This document shows positions 1 through 10,553 of a stretch of DNA of 64,000 nt, one piece after another; the first letter of the stretch is position 1, and each line of letters opens with the position of its first letter. The stretch is from Massilia sp. IC2-278. GTDB taxonomy: Bacteria > Pseudomonadota > Gammaproteobacteria > Burkholderiales > Burkholderiaceae_D. The notes below the pieces were generated by a model, which did not search any database, had not been told where the DNA came from, and saw only the letters and a program-made list of their open reading frames with translations. Both the position numbers and the translations under genes were made by a program. Where the stretch lies: NCBI RefSeq assembly GCF_020708045.1, contig NZ_JAJFES010000021.1, forward strand, positions 1 to 64,000, read 5' to 3'.

Positions 1-357
1 GACAGGGGTGGGGGACCCGGAAGCGGAACTGACTTGCGCATCGGCCGGCGCCAGAGATTGCAGCTGCGGCAGGGCCGGCGCCGGGGCGGCAGGCGCCGAG
101 TTGGCCTGGGCTGGCGGCCTTGTCGTTGCCTGGGGCGCGGCTGCGCGCGCCGCCGGCTGCGGCTGCAGCTGCGGTTGCGCCGCAACCGTGGCCGAGCGCT
201 CCAGGCGCAGGGCGAGCGGCATGCCCTGCGTCTGGCGCGGCGCGGCGTCGGGACGGCTGCCGATCCAGGCCAGGACCAGCAGGTGCAGCAGCAGGGACAG
301 CCCGCCCAGCGCCAGCAGGCGCCGGTGCCGGACCAGGTGGACGGCGAATGTCTTCAT
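1..357 (-). CDS. N-terminal part of a DUF3108-type envelope protein (runs off the window)
   Basis: The reading frame starts at an ATG at 357 and stays open to base 1, giving 119 residues of a longer protein. It begins MKTFAVHLVRHRR, then a hydrophobic segment at about residues 15-33 (an uncleaved signal anchor), then an Ala/Pro/Gln-rich linker from about residue 50. A short basic start, one membrane anchor and a proline-rich linker are typical of DUF3108 proteins of Burkholderiales, which have a periplasmic C-terminal domain; that domain is outside this window. TonB-like proteins share the same N-terminal architecture, so the family call is tentative. No strong ribosome binding site is visible. 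Confidence 0.5.
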   Translation of the reverse strand, partial: MKTFAVHLVRHRRLLALGGLSLLLHLLVLAWIGSRPDAAPRQTQGMPLALRLERSATVAAQPQLQPQPAARAAAPQATTRPPAQANSAPAAPAPALPQLQSLAPADAQVSSASGSPTPV

Positions 358-517
358 GGCGTTAGTTTAACTGTGGCGCCGGAATTGTCCACGGCGCCAC
401 AGCCGGGATGCGCGGCGCGGAGGGTCTTGATTTTGCGCAAGAGCGCGCCCGGACGGATGACTTAGATTGGTCAAATGCGCTGAAGAAATTTTGCGTGTTG
501 ATCACATCGAGGGCCTC

Positions 518-598
518 ATGATGACTCTTCCGTTTTCCCCCGTTGCGGCCGGCCCGGCCGTGCCGTCCTTCTCCTCTTTCCCTGCCCGCCCATGCTAG
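518..598 (+). CDS. possible 26-codon leader ORF overlapping the chemoreceptor start
   Basis: An ATG at 518 preceded by a GAGGG run opens a 26-codon frame that ends in TAG at 596-598. The stop lies inside the first codons of the chemoreceptor gene, which starts at 592 in another frame. The chemoreceptor itself has a poor ribosome binding site, so translational coupling is conceivable. The peptide has no recognisable feature, and a chance frame this short is common in GC-rich DNA. Confidence 0.2.
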   Translation: MMTLPFSPVAAGPAVPSFSSFPARPC

Positions 599-2310
599 CC
601 CGCCTGAAGATCGGCCCCAAGCTGCTGCTCGCGCCGGCCGTCGTGCTGGTCCTACTGGTGCTGCTGTCCACCGGCGGCTACTACGCGATGGTGCGCCAGA
701 ACGCGTCGCTGGAAGTGATCGTCAACCAGCGCGCCAGTCACATGCGCGCCGCCAGCGAGCTGGTGGCGGGCGCCCAGCGCGGCCACGCCCAGGTGTACCA
801 GTTGCAGACCTGGATCGCCGGCAGCTTCCCGAAAACCCGGATCGAACCGCTGATGCGCGATATCGACCGCCAGCACGCCCAGACCAGGGGCGGCTTGGCC
901 GCGCTAGCGCGCCAGACCGAAGCAGGCAACGCCGAGCGCCGCTACGTCGAGCAGGCGCTGGAGGCCTACCGCATCTACACGGCCGCGGTGCGCGACGTGC
1001 TCGAGATCGTGCGCGACGACCAGTCGATCGGCGCGAACGCCATGAGCAAGGCCGACAGCGCCTTTGCCGTGGTGGCCCGGCGCCTGGCCGAATTGTCGGC
1101 ACACGAGCAGGCGCTGTCGCGCGCCGCCTCGGACAGCGCCGCCAGCGACTTCCGCGCCATGGCCCTGGCCACGCCCTGCGTGATCCTGCTGGCGGTGCTG
1201 GTGTCCTTGCGCATCACGATGGCGGTGCGGCGCGCGCTGCTGGCGGAAATCCGCGGCATCGGCGCGGCGGCGGTCGACCTGGCCAGCGGCGACCTGACGG
1301 TCAAGGACCGGGTATATGGCAACGACGAGATCGCCGACACCTCGCGCGCACTCGACGCCAGCATCCGCAACCTGAACGGCACGCTGCGCACCATCCTGGA
1401 GTCGGCGCGCTCGATCGGCAGCGCCTCGCGCGAGATCGCGCTGCGCGACCTGAACCTCACCACGCGCGCCGTGTTCCGCGCCAGTTCTCTGGAGCATACG
1501 GCGTCGTCGATGCAGGAACTGGCCGCCACCGTGCACCAGACCGTCGACAGCGCCCAGGCCGCGAACCGCCTGGCCGCATCGGCGTCAAGCGCGGCGCTGC
1601 AGGGCGAGAGCGTGGTCGACCGCCTGGTGACGACCATGGAAACGGTGAAGGGCAGTGCACGCCGGGTCGGCGACATCGTCGGCCAGATCGACGCCATCGC
1701 CAACGAGACCGGCACGCTGGCCCTGAATGCGGCGCTGGAAGCGGCACGCGTGGGCGAAGGCGGGCGTGAGTTCGCATTGGTGGCGGGCGAGGTGCGCTCG
1801 CTGGCGCTGCGCGTGGGCGGTGCGGCGCGCGAGATACGCGAATTGGTGGCGCAGTCGGTGGCCGAGATCGAGGGCGGCACCGCCTGCGCGGCGCAGGCCG
1901 GCAGCAGCATGGCGACGCTGGCCATGTCGGTGCAGCAGGTGGGGGACATCGTCAGCCAGATCAGTTCGGCCAGCCTGGAGCAGGCCAGCGGGCTGGACGA
2001 AGTGAACCAGGCCATCGTACAGATGGACCAGGTCACGCAGCGCAATTCGACGCTGGTGGAAGAAGCGGCGGACGCGGCGCGCACCTTGCAGATGCAGGCG
2101 TTGACGCTGTCGCGGGCGGTGTCGGCGTTCCGGCTGGACGAGGTGGCGGCGGGCGAGCCGGGTACGGCGCCGGCGCAGCCCGCGCAGGCGCAGCAGGGGG
2201 CGGTGAAGACCTGGTCGCGGCTGGTGACGCAGGAGGGGGCGCTGGAAGTGGCGGCAGAGAGGAGGCGGCATCCGCGGCCGCATTTGCATCTGGCCTCGCG
2301 GCGGGATTGA
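592..2310 (+). CDS. methyl-accepting chemotaxis protein with a degenerate hairpin tip
   Basis: Transmembrane chemoreceptor of 572 residues. TM1 is at about residues 10-35, a periplasmic helical ligand-binding region at 36-190, TM2 at 191-213, HAMP at 214-267, then a cytoplasmic signalling domain to about 510 and a short basic tail. The family signature is recognisable but the normally near-invariant hairpin tip (about residues 363-405) reads IANETGTLALNAALEAAR rather than the consensus IAFQTNILALNAAVEAAR, followed by GEGGREFALVAGEV. These changes fall at known CheA/CheW and trimer contact positions. There is no C-terminal CheR-docking pentapeptide. It is a stand-alone gene with no che genes nearby. 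The ATG at 592 is the best in-frame start but has only a weak Shine-Dalgarno sequence. Confidence 0.9.
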   Translation: MLARLKIGPKLLLAPAVVLVLLVLLSTGGYYAMVRQNASLEVIVNQRASHMRAASELVAGAQRGHAQVYQLQTWIAGSFPKTRIEPLMRDIDRQHAQTRGGLAALARQTEAGNAERRYVEQALEAYRIYTAAVRDVLEIVRDDQSIGANAMSKADSAFAVVARRLAELSAHEQALSRAASDSAASDFRAMALATPCVILLAVLVSLRITMAVRRALLAEIRGIGAAAVDLASGDLTVKDRVYGNDEIADTSRALDASIRNLNGTLRTILESARSIGSASREIALRDLNLTTRAVFRASSLEHTASSMQELAATVHQTVDSAQAANRLAASASSAALQGESVVDRLVTTMETVKGSARRVGDIVGQIDAIANETGTLALNAALEAARVGEGGREFALVAGEVRSLALRVGGAAREIRELVAQSVAEIEGGTACAAQAGSSMATLAMSVQQVGDIVSQISSASLEQASGLDEVNQAIVQMDQVTQRNSTLVEEAADAARTLQMQALTLSRAVSAFRLDEVAAGEPGTAPAQPAQAQQGAVKTWSRLVTQEGALEVAAERRRHPRPHLHLASRRD

Positions 2311-2868
2311 GGCCGGCGGCGTATCCCGTATGGTGGGCCGGGCCGCGCTAGGCACGCTGTGCCCACGCGGAATGGCGGTCATTGTTGGCAGCGCTCGGGT
2401 CGAGAAAGCTGCGGCCCCGCGGTTCCTCCAAAAGCATCTCGCTAACGTTCGCATTGATGGTTGAGCCGCGGAGCGAATAGTCGCGGCAGTGGGCAAAAGG
2501 ACACGCACGTAAGCGCGTGGGCACGGAGTGCCTTGCGCGGCCCGGCCCACCCTACGTTGACGTCCCGGGTCCTGGTCACGTTGCAACGCGACTACCGTAG
2601 GGTGGGCACCCCGTGCCCACGCGGAACGATGATCATTGTTGGCGTTCGTATGATCGAAACCGCCGCGTGGCTGCGGCGCTTGCAAGAGCGTCACGCCAAC
2701 GCTTGCAGTGCTCGCCAAGCCGCGGAGCGAACCATCCCCCTTAGCAGGCAAAAGGATGCGCACGTACCCGCGTGGGCACGGAGTGCCCACCGTACGATTG
2801 ACGTCTCTACTCCGGAAACGAAAAAGCCCCGCACGCGGCGGGGCTTCGGTTACCAACCCAGAATCACA
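2311..2868. repeat. two tandem composite palindromic repeats between the chemoreceptor and gcvP
   Basis: This non-coding stretch holds four palindromic repeat units: 2327-2370, 2513-2556, 2596-2624 and 2768-2796. They form two inverted pairs, 2327-2556 and 2596-2796. Each unit has the plan GTAGGGTGGGCAC-nnn-GTGCCCACGCGG or its reverse complement. The two composites also share interior words (CATTGTTGGC, GCCGCGGAGCGAA, GGCAAAAGGA), so they are related copies of one larger element. The first and second units each carry a matching 13-bp insertion in opposite orientation. No coding gene is supported here. Confidence 0.85.
2820..2852 (-). terminator. Rho-independent terminator of the gcv operon
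   Basis: Read on the minus strand, a GC-rich stem GAAGCCCCGC / GCGGGGCTTTTTC with a short CGCGT loop runs into a U-tract just downstream of the gcvP stop codon. This is a classic intrinsic terminator. Confidence 0.85.
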
Positions 2869-5751
<2,883 letters not shown>

Positions 5752-5871
5752 GGTAAAGGCCGAGAGAAGGTGCTGGCGCGGTGGCGCCGGGGAAGTGGAG
5801 ATGGGTGCGGCGAAGTGCGAATGCAAGTGCTCATGCAAAAAGGGACGGCCGAGCCGTCCCCATGCGGTGCA

Positions 5872-6252
5872 TCAGTTGTCGGTGGTCTTGCCGTAAGCGT
5901 CGGCGTCCAGCAGGCCGTTGATCGCATTCGCGTCCTGCGGCTGCAGCTTGAACAACCAGGCGCCGTAGGCGTCGCTGTTGATCGAGTCCGGGGCGTCGGC
6001 AACCGGCTGGTTGACGGCGGTGACGGTGCCCGAGACCGGCGCGTAGATGTCGCTGGCGGCTTTCACCGATTCCACGACGGCGGCGTCGTCGCCGGCGGTG
6101 AAGGTCTTGCCGACCTGCGGCAGTTCGACGAACACGATGTCGCCCAGTGCGTCCTGCGCGTACTCGGTGATGCCGACGGTCAGGGTGCCGTCGGTTTCGA
6201 GGCGGACCCACTCATGGGACTCGGTGTATTTCAGGTCGGCTGGGATGTTCAT
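5872..6252 (-). CDS. gcvH: glycine cleavage system H protein
   Basis: Small lipoyl carrier (126 residues) that shuttles the aminomethyl intermediate between GcvP, GcvT and the L-protein. The lipoylation motif ESVKAASDIYAPVSG places the modified lysine at K64. The length and the conserved ESHEW and GDIVFVELP segments are typical. It lies between gcvT (55 bp upstream) and gcvP on the minus strand, in one operon. An AGGAGTC-like ribosome binding site precedes the ATG. Confidence 0.98.
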   Translation of the reverse strand: MNIPADLKYTESHEWVRLETDGTLTVGITEYAQDALGDIVFVELPQVGKTFTAGDDAAVVESVKAASDIYAPVSGTVTAVNQPVADAPDSINSDAYGAWLFKLQPQDANAINGLLDADAYGKTTDN

Positions 6253-6307
6253 GTAAAAGACTCCTGGTTTGGGATGGTGCGTGATTATAAATCGGGTATC
6301 GCGTGTA

Positions 6308-7450
6308 TTAAACAGCCAGCACTTTGCCGTTGCGCACGAACGGCAGCTTGACCACGCTGGCGGCCAGCTTCTTGTCGCGGATCTCGACGTGGACGGTGTC
6401 GCCGACCTGCACGTCCATCGGCACGCGCGCCAGGGCGATCGCCTGCTGCATGCTCGGGCTAAAGGTGCCGCTGGTGATTTCGCCGAATTTCTCCGAACCT
6501 TCGCCGGATGCGGCGATCACCTTCTGGTGCGCGCGCAGGATGCCGCCTTTTTCGCGCAGGATCAGGCCGACGAACTGGGCATTCTGGCCCTTGGCTTGCA
6601 GGGCCGCCTTGCCGATGAAGTCGCGCTCCGACACCAGGTCGATGGTCCAGCCCAGGCCGGCGTCGAGCGGATTCACGCTGTCGTCCATGTCCTGGCCGTA
6701 GAGGTTCATGCCGGCTTCCAGGCGCAACGTGTCGCGCGCGCCCAGGCCGGCCGGCTTCACACCGGCGGCAATCAGGGCATTCCACAGCGCTTCGACCTGG
6801 GTTGCCGGCACGCCGATCTCGAAGCCGTCTTCGCCGGTGTAGCCAGTGCGCGCGACCATGGCTTCGCCGAAGGCGGTATCCGGCACGATCACGACGTTGA
6901 AAGGCTTCATGGCTTCCGATGCCGCCTTCGTTTGCGGCAGCACTTCCCACACCTTGGCGCGGGCGTTCGGGCCCTGCACGGCGACCAGGGCGATGGCGTT
7001 CGTGGTGTCGGTCAGGCCGTCGCGGCGCGGGGTAATGGTCAGGCCGCTGTTCGTGGCGTCGTTCTGCTGGCGCATCCAGGCGACGTCCTTCTCGGCGGTG
7101 CCGGCGTTCACGACCAGGCGGAACCAGTCTTCGCGGAAGAAGTAGACGATCAAATCGTCGATCACGCCGCCTTCGGGGTTCAGCATGGCCGAGTACAGGG
7201 CCTTGCCCGGCACCTGGAGTTTATCGACGTTATTCGCCAGCAGGCCGCGCAGGAAAGCGCGCACATTCGCGCCCTCGAGGTCGACCACGCACATGTGCGA
7301 GACGTCGAACATGCCGGCATCGGTGCGCACGGCGTGGTGCTCTTCGATTTGCGAACCGTAGTTGACCGGCATGTCCCAGCCGCCGAAGTCGACCATCTTG
7401 GCGCCGGCGGCGCGGTGTGCGGAATTGAGCGGGGTCGCTTGGAGCGTCAT
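6308..7450 (-). CDS. gcvT: aminomethyltransferase, T-protein of glycine cleavage
   Basis: Tetrahydrofolate-dependent aminomethyltransferase (380 residues) that releases ammonia from the GcvH-bound intermediate and makes methylene-THF. Family features are the N-terminal HRAAGAKMVDFGGWDMPVNY region and YTGEDGFEIGVP, with the C-terminal beta-barrel ending near LPFVRNGKVLAV. First gene of the operon; its leader of about 250 nt contains the tandem glycine riboswitch and a consensus promoter. Confidence 0.98.
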   Translation of the reverse strand: MTLQATPLNSAHRAAGAKMVDFGGWDMPVNYGSQIEEHHAVRTDAGMFDVSHMCVVDLEGANVRAFLRGLLANNVDKLQVPGKALYSAMLNPEGGVIDDLIVYFFREDWFRLVVNAGTAEKDVAWMRQQNDATNSGLTITPRRDGLTDTTNAIALVAVQGPNARAKVWEVLPQTKAASEAMKPFNVVIVPDTAFGEAMVARTGYTGEDGFEIGVPATQVEALWNALIAAGVKPAGLGARDTLRLEAGMNLYGQDMDDSVNPLDAGLGWTIDLVSERDFIGKAALQAKGQNAQFVGLILREKGGILRAHQKVIAASGEGSEKFGEITSGTFSPSMQQAIALARVPMDVQVGDTVHVEIRDKKLAASVVKLPFVRNGKVLAV

Positions 7451-7518
7451 GGAATCCTCTGGGCAGATTGAATAAGGGAGCGGCCGCGCCGGCCCTGTGG
7501 CCTGGCGTCGGCTGCGCG

Positions 7519-7703
7519 CCCCTCTGTCCTTGGTACCTGAGAGATAGCGGAAATCCGCCTGCCCCTTCGGTGGGCCAGGGTTGCTGGCCGCTCTCCAGAG
7601 TTGGTCCGGTGCGCCGTGCGCGCCGTCCCCTGACCGGTCCTTTTGCCTGAGAGTTTTTGGGTGATGCCCCTTCGGCGGCAGCGTGGAATCTGCCCTCTCC
7701 CGA
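7519..7703 (-). promoter_or_regulatory. tandem glycine riboswitch upstream of gcvT
   Basis: On the minus strand two glycine aptamers follow each other. The first contains GGGAGAG, GCCGAAGGGGCA and CTCTCAGGCAAAAGGAC. The second contains TCTGGAGAG, ACCGAAGGGGCA and CTCTCAGGTACCAAGGAC. The paired GGAGAG/CTCTC P1 elements and conserved CCGAAGGGGCA cores are diagnostic. It sits immediately upstream of gcvT, so glycine binding should turn on the cleavage operon (established for this class). The expression platform lies between about 7450 and 7519. Confidence 0.95.
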
Positions 7704-7715
7704 TCAAGACTGTGG

Positions 7716-7744
7716 AGAATATGTTACTCGTGCAGCCGTGTCAA
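7716..7744 (-). promoter_or_regulatory. sigma70 promoter of the gcvTHP operon
   Basis: On the minus strand TTGACA (7744-7739) is followed after exactly 17 bases by TATTCT (7721-7716). The predicted start near 7708 places the first transcribed bases directly at the riboswitch, which supports the assignment. Confidence 0.8.
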
Positions 7745-7838
7745 TGAAAGGAGAGGGCGCGCACCGTTGGCGAGCATGCGCGCGGGCTTTTTCCTCCATT
7801 TGTTACACTGGGGTTGTCACTTTGCGGGTAGAAAAACG

Positions 7839-8399
7839 ATGAGCGAAGATCAAACCAAACACGACAAGGAAGCCTGGTTCACGCTGTCTGGCGACGTCAA
7901 CAGCGACATGGTGCACCGGGTATTCGAGGCGGTCGGCCACATGACCGAGGACGGGATCGAAACGGCCCACGTGCTGGTGCAGTCGAATGGCGGCTACGTC
8001 AGCGACGGCTTGTGCCTGTACAACTTCATGTCGAAGTCGCCGATCGAATTCGTGATGTACAACGGCGGGGCGGTGGCCTCGATCGCGGTCATCATGTACC
8101 TGGCCGGTTCGCGGCGCTATGCCAGCGACACGGCGCGCTTCATGGTGCATAAATCGCACGCCACGGCCTCGCCGGGCTCGCGCCCGGATGCGCTGAACAT
8201 CATCGTCGAGGGCTTGCGCGCCGACGACGCGCGTACCGAGTCCATCCTGCGCAAGCACATCGAATTGACGCCGGACCAGTGGGCGATCCACCAGTATTCC
8301 GATTTGCACCTGAATTCGCGCGATGCGAAAACGGCGCGCATGATCGACGACGTGGCCGATTTCGCGCCGCCGAAAGGCGCGATCCTGCGCAATATCTGA
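7839..8399 (+). CDS. ClpP-like serine protease (orphan)
   Basis: Cytoplasmic protein of 186 residues with a ClpP/crotonase fold. The nucleophile motif is GGAVASIAV (Ser81), the histidine motif is RFMVHKSH (His104) and the acid is in the YSDLHLNSRDAKTARMIDDV segment, so the Ser-His-Asp triad appears complete. The oxyanion-side motif VQSNGGYVSDGL replaces the usual NSPGG. There is no propeptide, signal peptide or membrane segment, and no clpX/clpA partner nearby. It therefore differs from housekeeping ClpP, and its unfoldase partner and substrates are unknown. The ATG at 7839 starts where homology starts. It is divergent from gcvT, and an intrinsic terminator follows. Confidence 0.75.
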   Translation: MSEDQTKHDKEAWFTLSGDVNSDMVHRVFEAVGHMTEDGIETAHVLVQSNGGYVSDGLCLYNFMSKSPIEFVMYNGGAVASIAVIMYLAGSRRYASDTARFMVHKSHATASPGSRPDALNIIVEGLRADDARTESILRKHIELTPDQWAIHQYSDLHLNSRDAKTARMIDDVADFAPPKGAILRNI

Positions 8400-8416
8400 A
8401 GCATTTGCGCATACAG

Positions 8417-8470
8417 GCCGGCAGGGAAATGCATCAGGATACGATGCGGTCCTCGCCGGCTTTTTCTTTT
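8417..8470 (+). terminator. intrinsic terminator after the ClpP-like gene
   Basis: GCCGGC arms at 8417-8422 and 8455-8460 enclose a second stem GCATC/GATGC (8431-8447), and the outer stem is followed directly by TTTTTCTTTTT. Confidence 0.65.
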
Positions 8471-8479
8471 TATTGCTGA

Positions 8480-8652
8480 GCATATTGCCGATGCGGCCCC
8501 GGCGTAAATAGGCCGCACCGTATTGCATTAATCGATCGGGCGCCAAATGCAAATAGTATTTGCACTCGGGTTAACTCGACAATAAAACATTTGCCTGCAA
8601 GGCAATGATTGCAAATAGTTGAATATTGCAGTCATCCGGATAATCGAATCGA
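8480..8652. other. AT-rich intergenic patch with consecutive short palindromes
   Basis: Base composition is much richer in A+T than the flanks. It holds a perfect palindrome GCAAATAGTATTTGC (8549-8563), another TTGCCTGCAAGGCAA (8591-8605), and a further TTGCAAATAGTTGAATATTGCA (from about 8609). No credible gene was seen. It could be operator sites, a small RNA locus or foreign DNA. Confidence 0.5.
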
Positions 8653-8695
8653 AATAAAAAAAGCCTGGCTGCTCGGTGCGCCAGGCTTTTTATTT
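8653..8695. terminator. bidirectional intrinsic terminator
   Basis: AAAAAAAGCCTGGC ... GCCAGGCTTTTT forms a 9-bp stem with an A-tract before and a T-tract after, so it can terminate on both strands. It probably ends the KGG-protein transcript coming from the right. Confidence 0.8.
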
Positions 8696-8727
8696 AGCGC
8701 CTTTTCATCAGGCGGCGTGCAGGCGCA

Positions 8728-9051
8728 TCAGCGCTTGCGCTTGCTGCTTTGACGGCCGAGTTCGAGGTTCTGCTCGGATGCGTCATCGCGCATGCTGTTG
8801 CCCGAGCTGGAGCCCGAACGCGAGCCGGAACCCGAGCCCGACTGCTTGTTGCCGTCGTTCTTGTGGCTCTGGCGGCCGGCTGCGGCATGCTGCTCGGGCG
8901 TGCCGCCGCGGGTGCCCGCGCCTGATCCCGAACGCGAACCCGAGCCCGAACCGGACTGCTTGTTTGCGTCGTTCTTGTGGCTCTGGCGGCCGGCTGCCGC
9001 GTGTTGCTCAGGGGTGCCGCCTTGCGTACCTTTGTTTTGATTCGAGGCCAT
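8728..9051 (-). CDS. KGG-motif stress-induced protein with two repeats
   Basis: Small hydrophilic protein (107 residues), rich in Gly, Ser, Lys and Gln, probably disordered and cytoplasmic. It has two copies of the unit GGTPEQHAAAGRQSHKND, separated by (SG/SR)n linkers. This is the plan of the YciG / Con-10 stress-induced (KGG) family, but the usual GRKGG core reads GRQSHK here. A GAAAGGAAA ribosome binding site precedes the ATG, and a bidirectional terminator follows. Families of this type are linked to general stress or desiccation; that role here is inference. Confidence 0.7.
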   Translation of the reverse strand: MASNQNKGTQGGTPEQHAAAGRQSHKNDANKQSGSGSGSRSGSGAGTRGGTPEQHAAAGRQSHKNDGNKQSGSGSGSRSGSSSGNSMRDDASEQNLELGRQSSKRKR

Positions 9052-9251
9052 GATTATTTCCTTTCAATGTAGAGAAATACGTCACTCGCCGAACTACTGC
9101 GTTTCGATAGGCAGTCAATTCGGTAGCGCCATCATGCGACCCACGCAGTGGAAGAGGTATCGGATGACCGCCTGAGCCCGTGTAGGGGAAACTCCTACAT
9201 ATTCAAAATAAGCGCATCCTCAAATACGTCAATGTAATTCGTGCGTTTTAT

Positions 9252-10553
9252 TTAAAACTCTTCCCAATCCGTGTCGGTCTTGGCCGCTGCGCGTGCTGCG
9301 GCGGGCGCCGATTTGCTGGTTTTGGGTTTGGCGCCCGGGGCGGGGCGGGGCGTTGCCGGCGCCTGGCGCGGCTTGCCGGCCAGCCTGGCTGGGGCAGGCG
9401 TTACGGATTTGTCCGACAGCTTTTCCCTGGCCGGAGCAAGCGCGGACGCATCGTTGGCCAGCACGAAGCCGCTCGTTGCGCGCGCCAGCGCCGCCGCCTG
9501 CTCGCGCACCGCCGTGGCCGCCGCCGCCGATTCCTCGACCAGGGCCGCGTTCTGCTGGGTGGCCTGGTCCATCGCCGCGATCGCCCCGTTCACCTGCTCG
9601 ATGCCGGCGGTCTGCTCCATGCTCGCATCCGCAATCTCGGCAATGATGTCGGTCACGCGCTTCACGCTGCTCACCACTTCCTCCATGGTCTTGCCGGCCT
9701 TGTCGACCAACTGGGTGCCGGCATCGACCTTGGCCACCGAATCGTCGATCAGGGCCTTGATTTCCTTGGCCGCCGCCGCCGAGCGCTGCGCCAGGCTGCG
9801 CACTTCCGAGGCGACCACGGCGAAGCCGCGCCCCTGCTCGCCGGCGCGCGCCGCCTCCACCGCCGCGTTCAGGGCCAGGATATTCGTCTGGAAGGCGATG
9901 CCGTCGATCACGCCGATGATTTCGCTGATCTGCTTCGAGGAATCGTTGATCGAGGCCATGGTGCCGACCACGTCCGCCACCACCTGGCCACCCTTGACCG
10001 CCACTTCCGATGCCGACACCGCCAGCCGGCTGGCTTCGTGCGCGTGGTCGGCGTTCTGGCGCACGGTCGCCGTCAATTCCTCCATCGACGACGCCGTTTC
10101 TTCCAGCGAGGCGGCCTGCTGCTCGGTACGCGCCGACAGGTCCATATTGCCGGTTGCAATTTCTCCGGTGCCCGTGCCGATGCCTTCGGCCCCGGCGCGC
10201 ACCTCTTTCACCACGGCCGCCAGCTTTGTCGCCAGTGCGGCGATGGCCGCCATCAGCTTGCCGGCTTCGCCGTGTTGCGGGGTGTCGACGCGCACGCGCA
10301 GGTCGCCGTCGGCCAGGCGCTGCGCCAGGGCGCCGGCCTCGCGCAGGGCACGCTGCGTGTCGCCTGCCAGCCAGCTGGCAAAGCCGAGCGCCAGGACCAG
10401 GCCCAGGGCCAGCGGGCCCAGCACGCCCAGGTGCAGGAGCGGGCGCCCGTCCTGCGCACCCAGCTGCACGACTTCGAGCGCATACAACAGGAAGAAGAGG
10501 GCAAAGGCGAGGTGGATCTTGATTCTGCTGTCGAGCCGGCGGATGGTCTTCAT
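9252..10553 (-). CDS. methyl-accepting chemotaxis protein without periplasmic sensor, CheR-docking tail
   Basis: Chemoreceptor of 433 residues. TM1 is at about 13-32 and TM2 at 42-66, separated by only about ten residues, so no periplasmic ligand domain exists. HAMP follows at 67-120 and a canonical signalling domain at 121-370, with the consensus tip GIAFQTNILALNAAVEAARA intact. A long Ala/Pro/Lys-rich flexible tail ends in DWEEF, which matches the xWxxF pentapeptide that tethers CheR/CheB in high-abundance receptors. Signal input is presumably at the membrane or from the cytoplasm. Monocistronic on the minus strand. Confidence 0.95.
   Translation of the reverse strand: MKTIRRLDSRIKIHLAFALFFLLYALEVVQLGAQDGRPLLHLGVLGPLALGLVLALGFASWLAGDTQRALREAGALAQRLADGDLRVRVDTPQHGEAGKLMAAIAALATKLAAVVKEVRAGAEGIGTGTGEIATGNMDLSARTEQQAASLEETASSMEELTATVRQNADHAHEASRLAVSASEVAVKGGQVVADVVGTMASINDSSKQISEIIGVIDGIAFQTNILALNAAVEAARAGEQGRGFAVVASEVRSLAQRSAAAAKEIKALIDDSVAKVDAGTQLVDKAGKTMEEVVSSVKRVTDIIAEIADASMEQTAGIEQVNGAIAAMDQATQQNAALVEESAAAATAVREQAAALARATSGFVLANDASALAPAREKLSDKSVTPAPARLAGKPRQAPATPRPAPGAKPKTSKSAPAAARAAAKTDTDWEEF

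Noticed and set aside
2311..2868. Palindromic repeats considered as a CRISPR array
   Set aside because: Units are inverted pairs with unequal spacing and homologous interiors, not direct repeats with unique equal-length spacers, and no cas genes are present.
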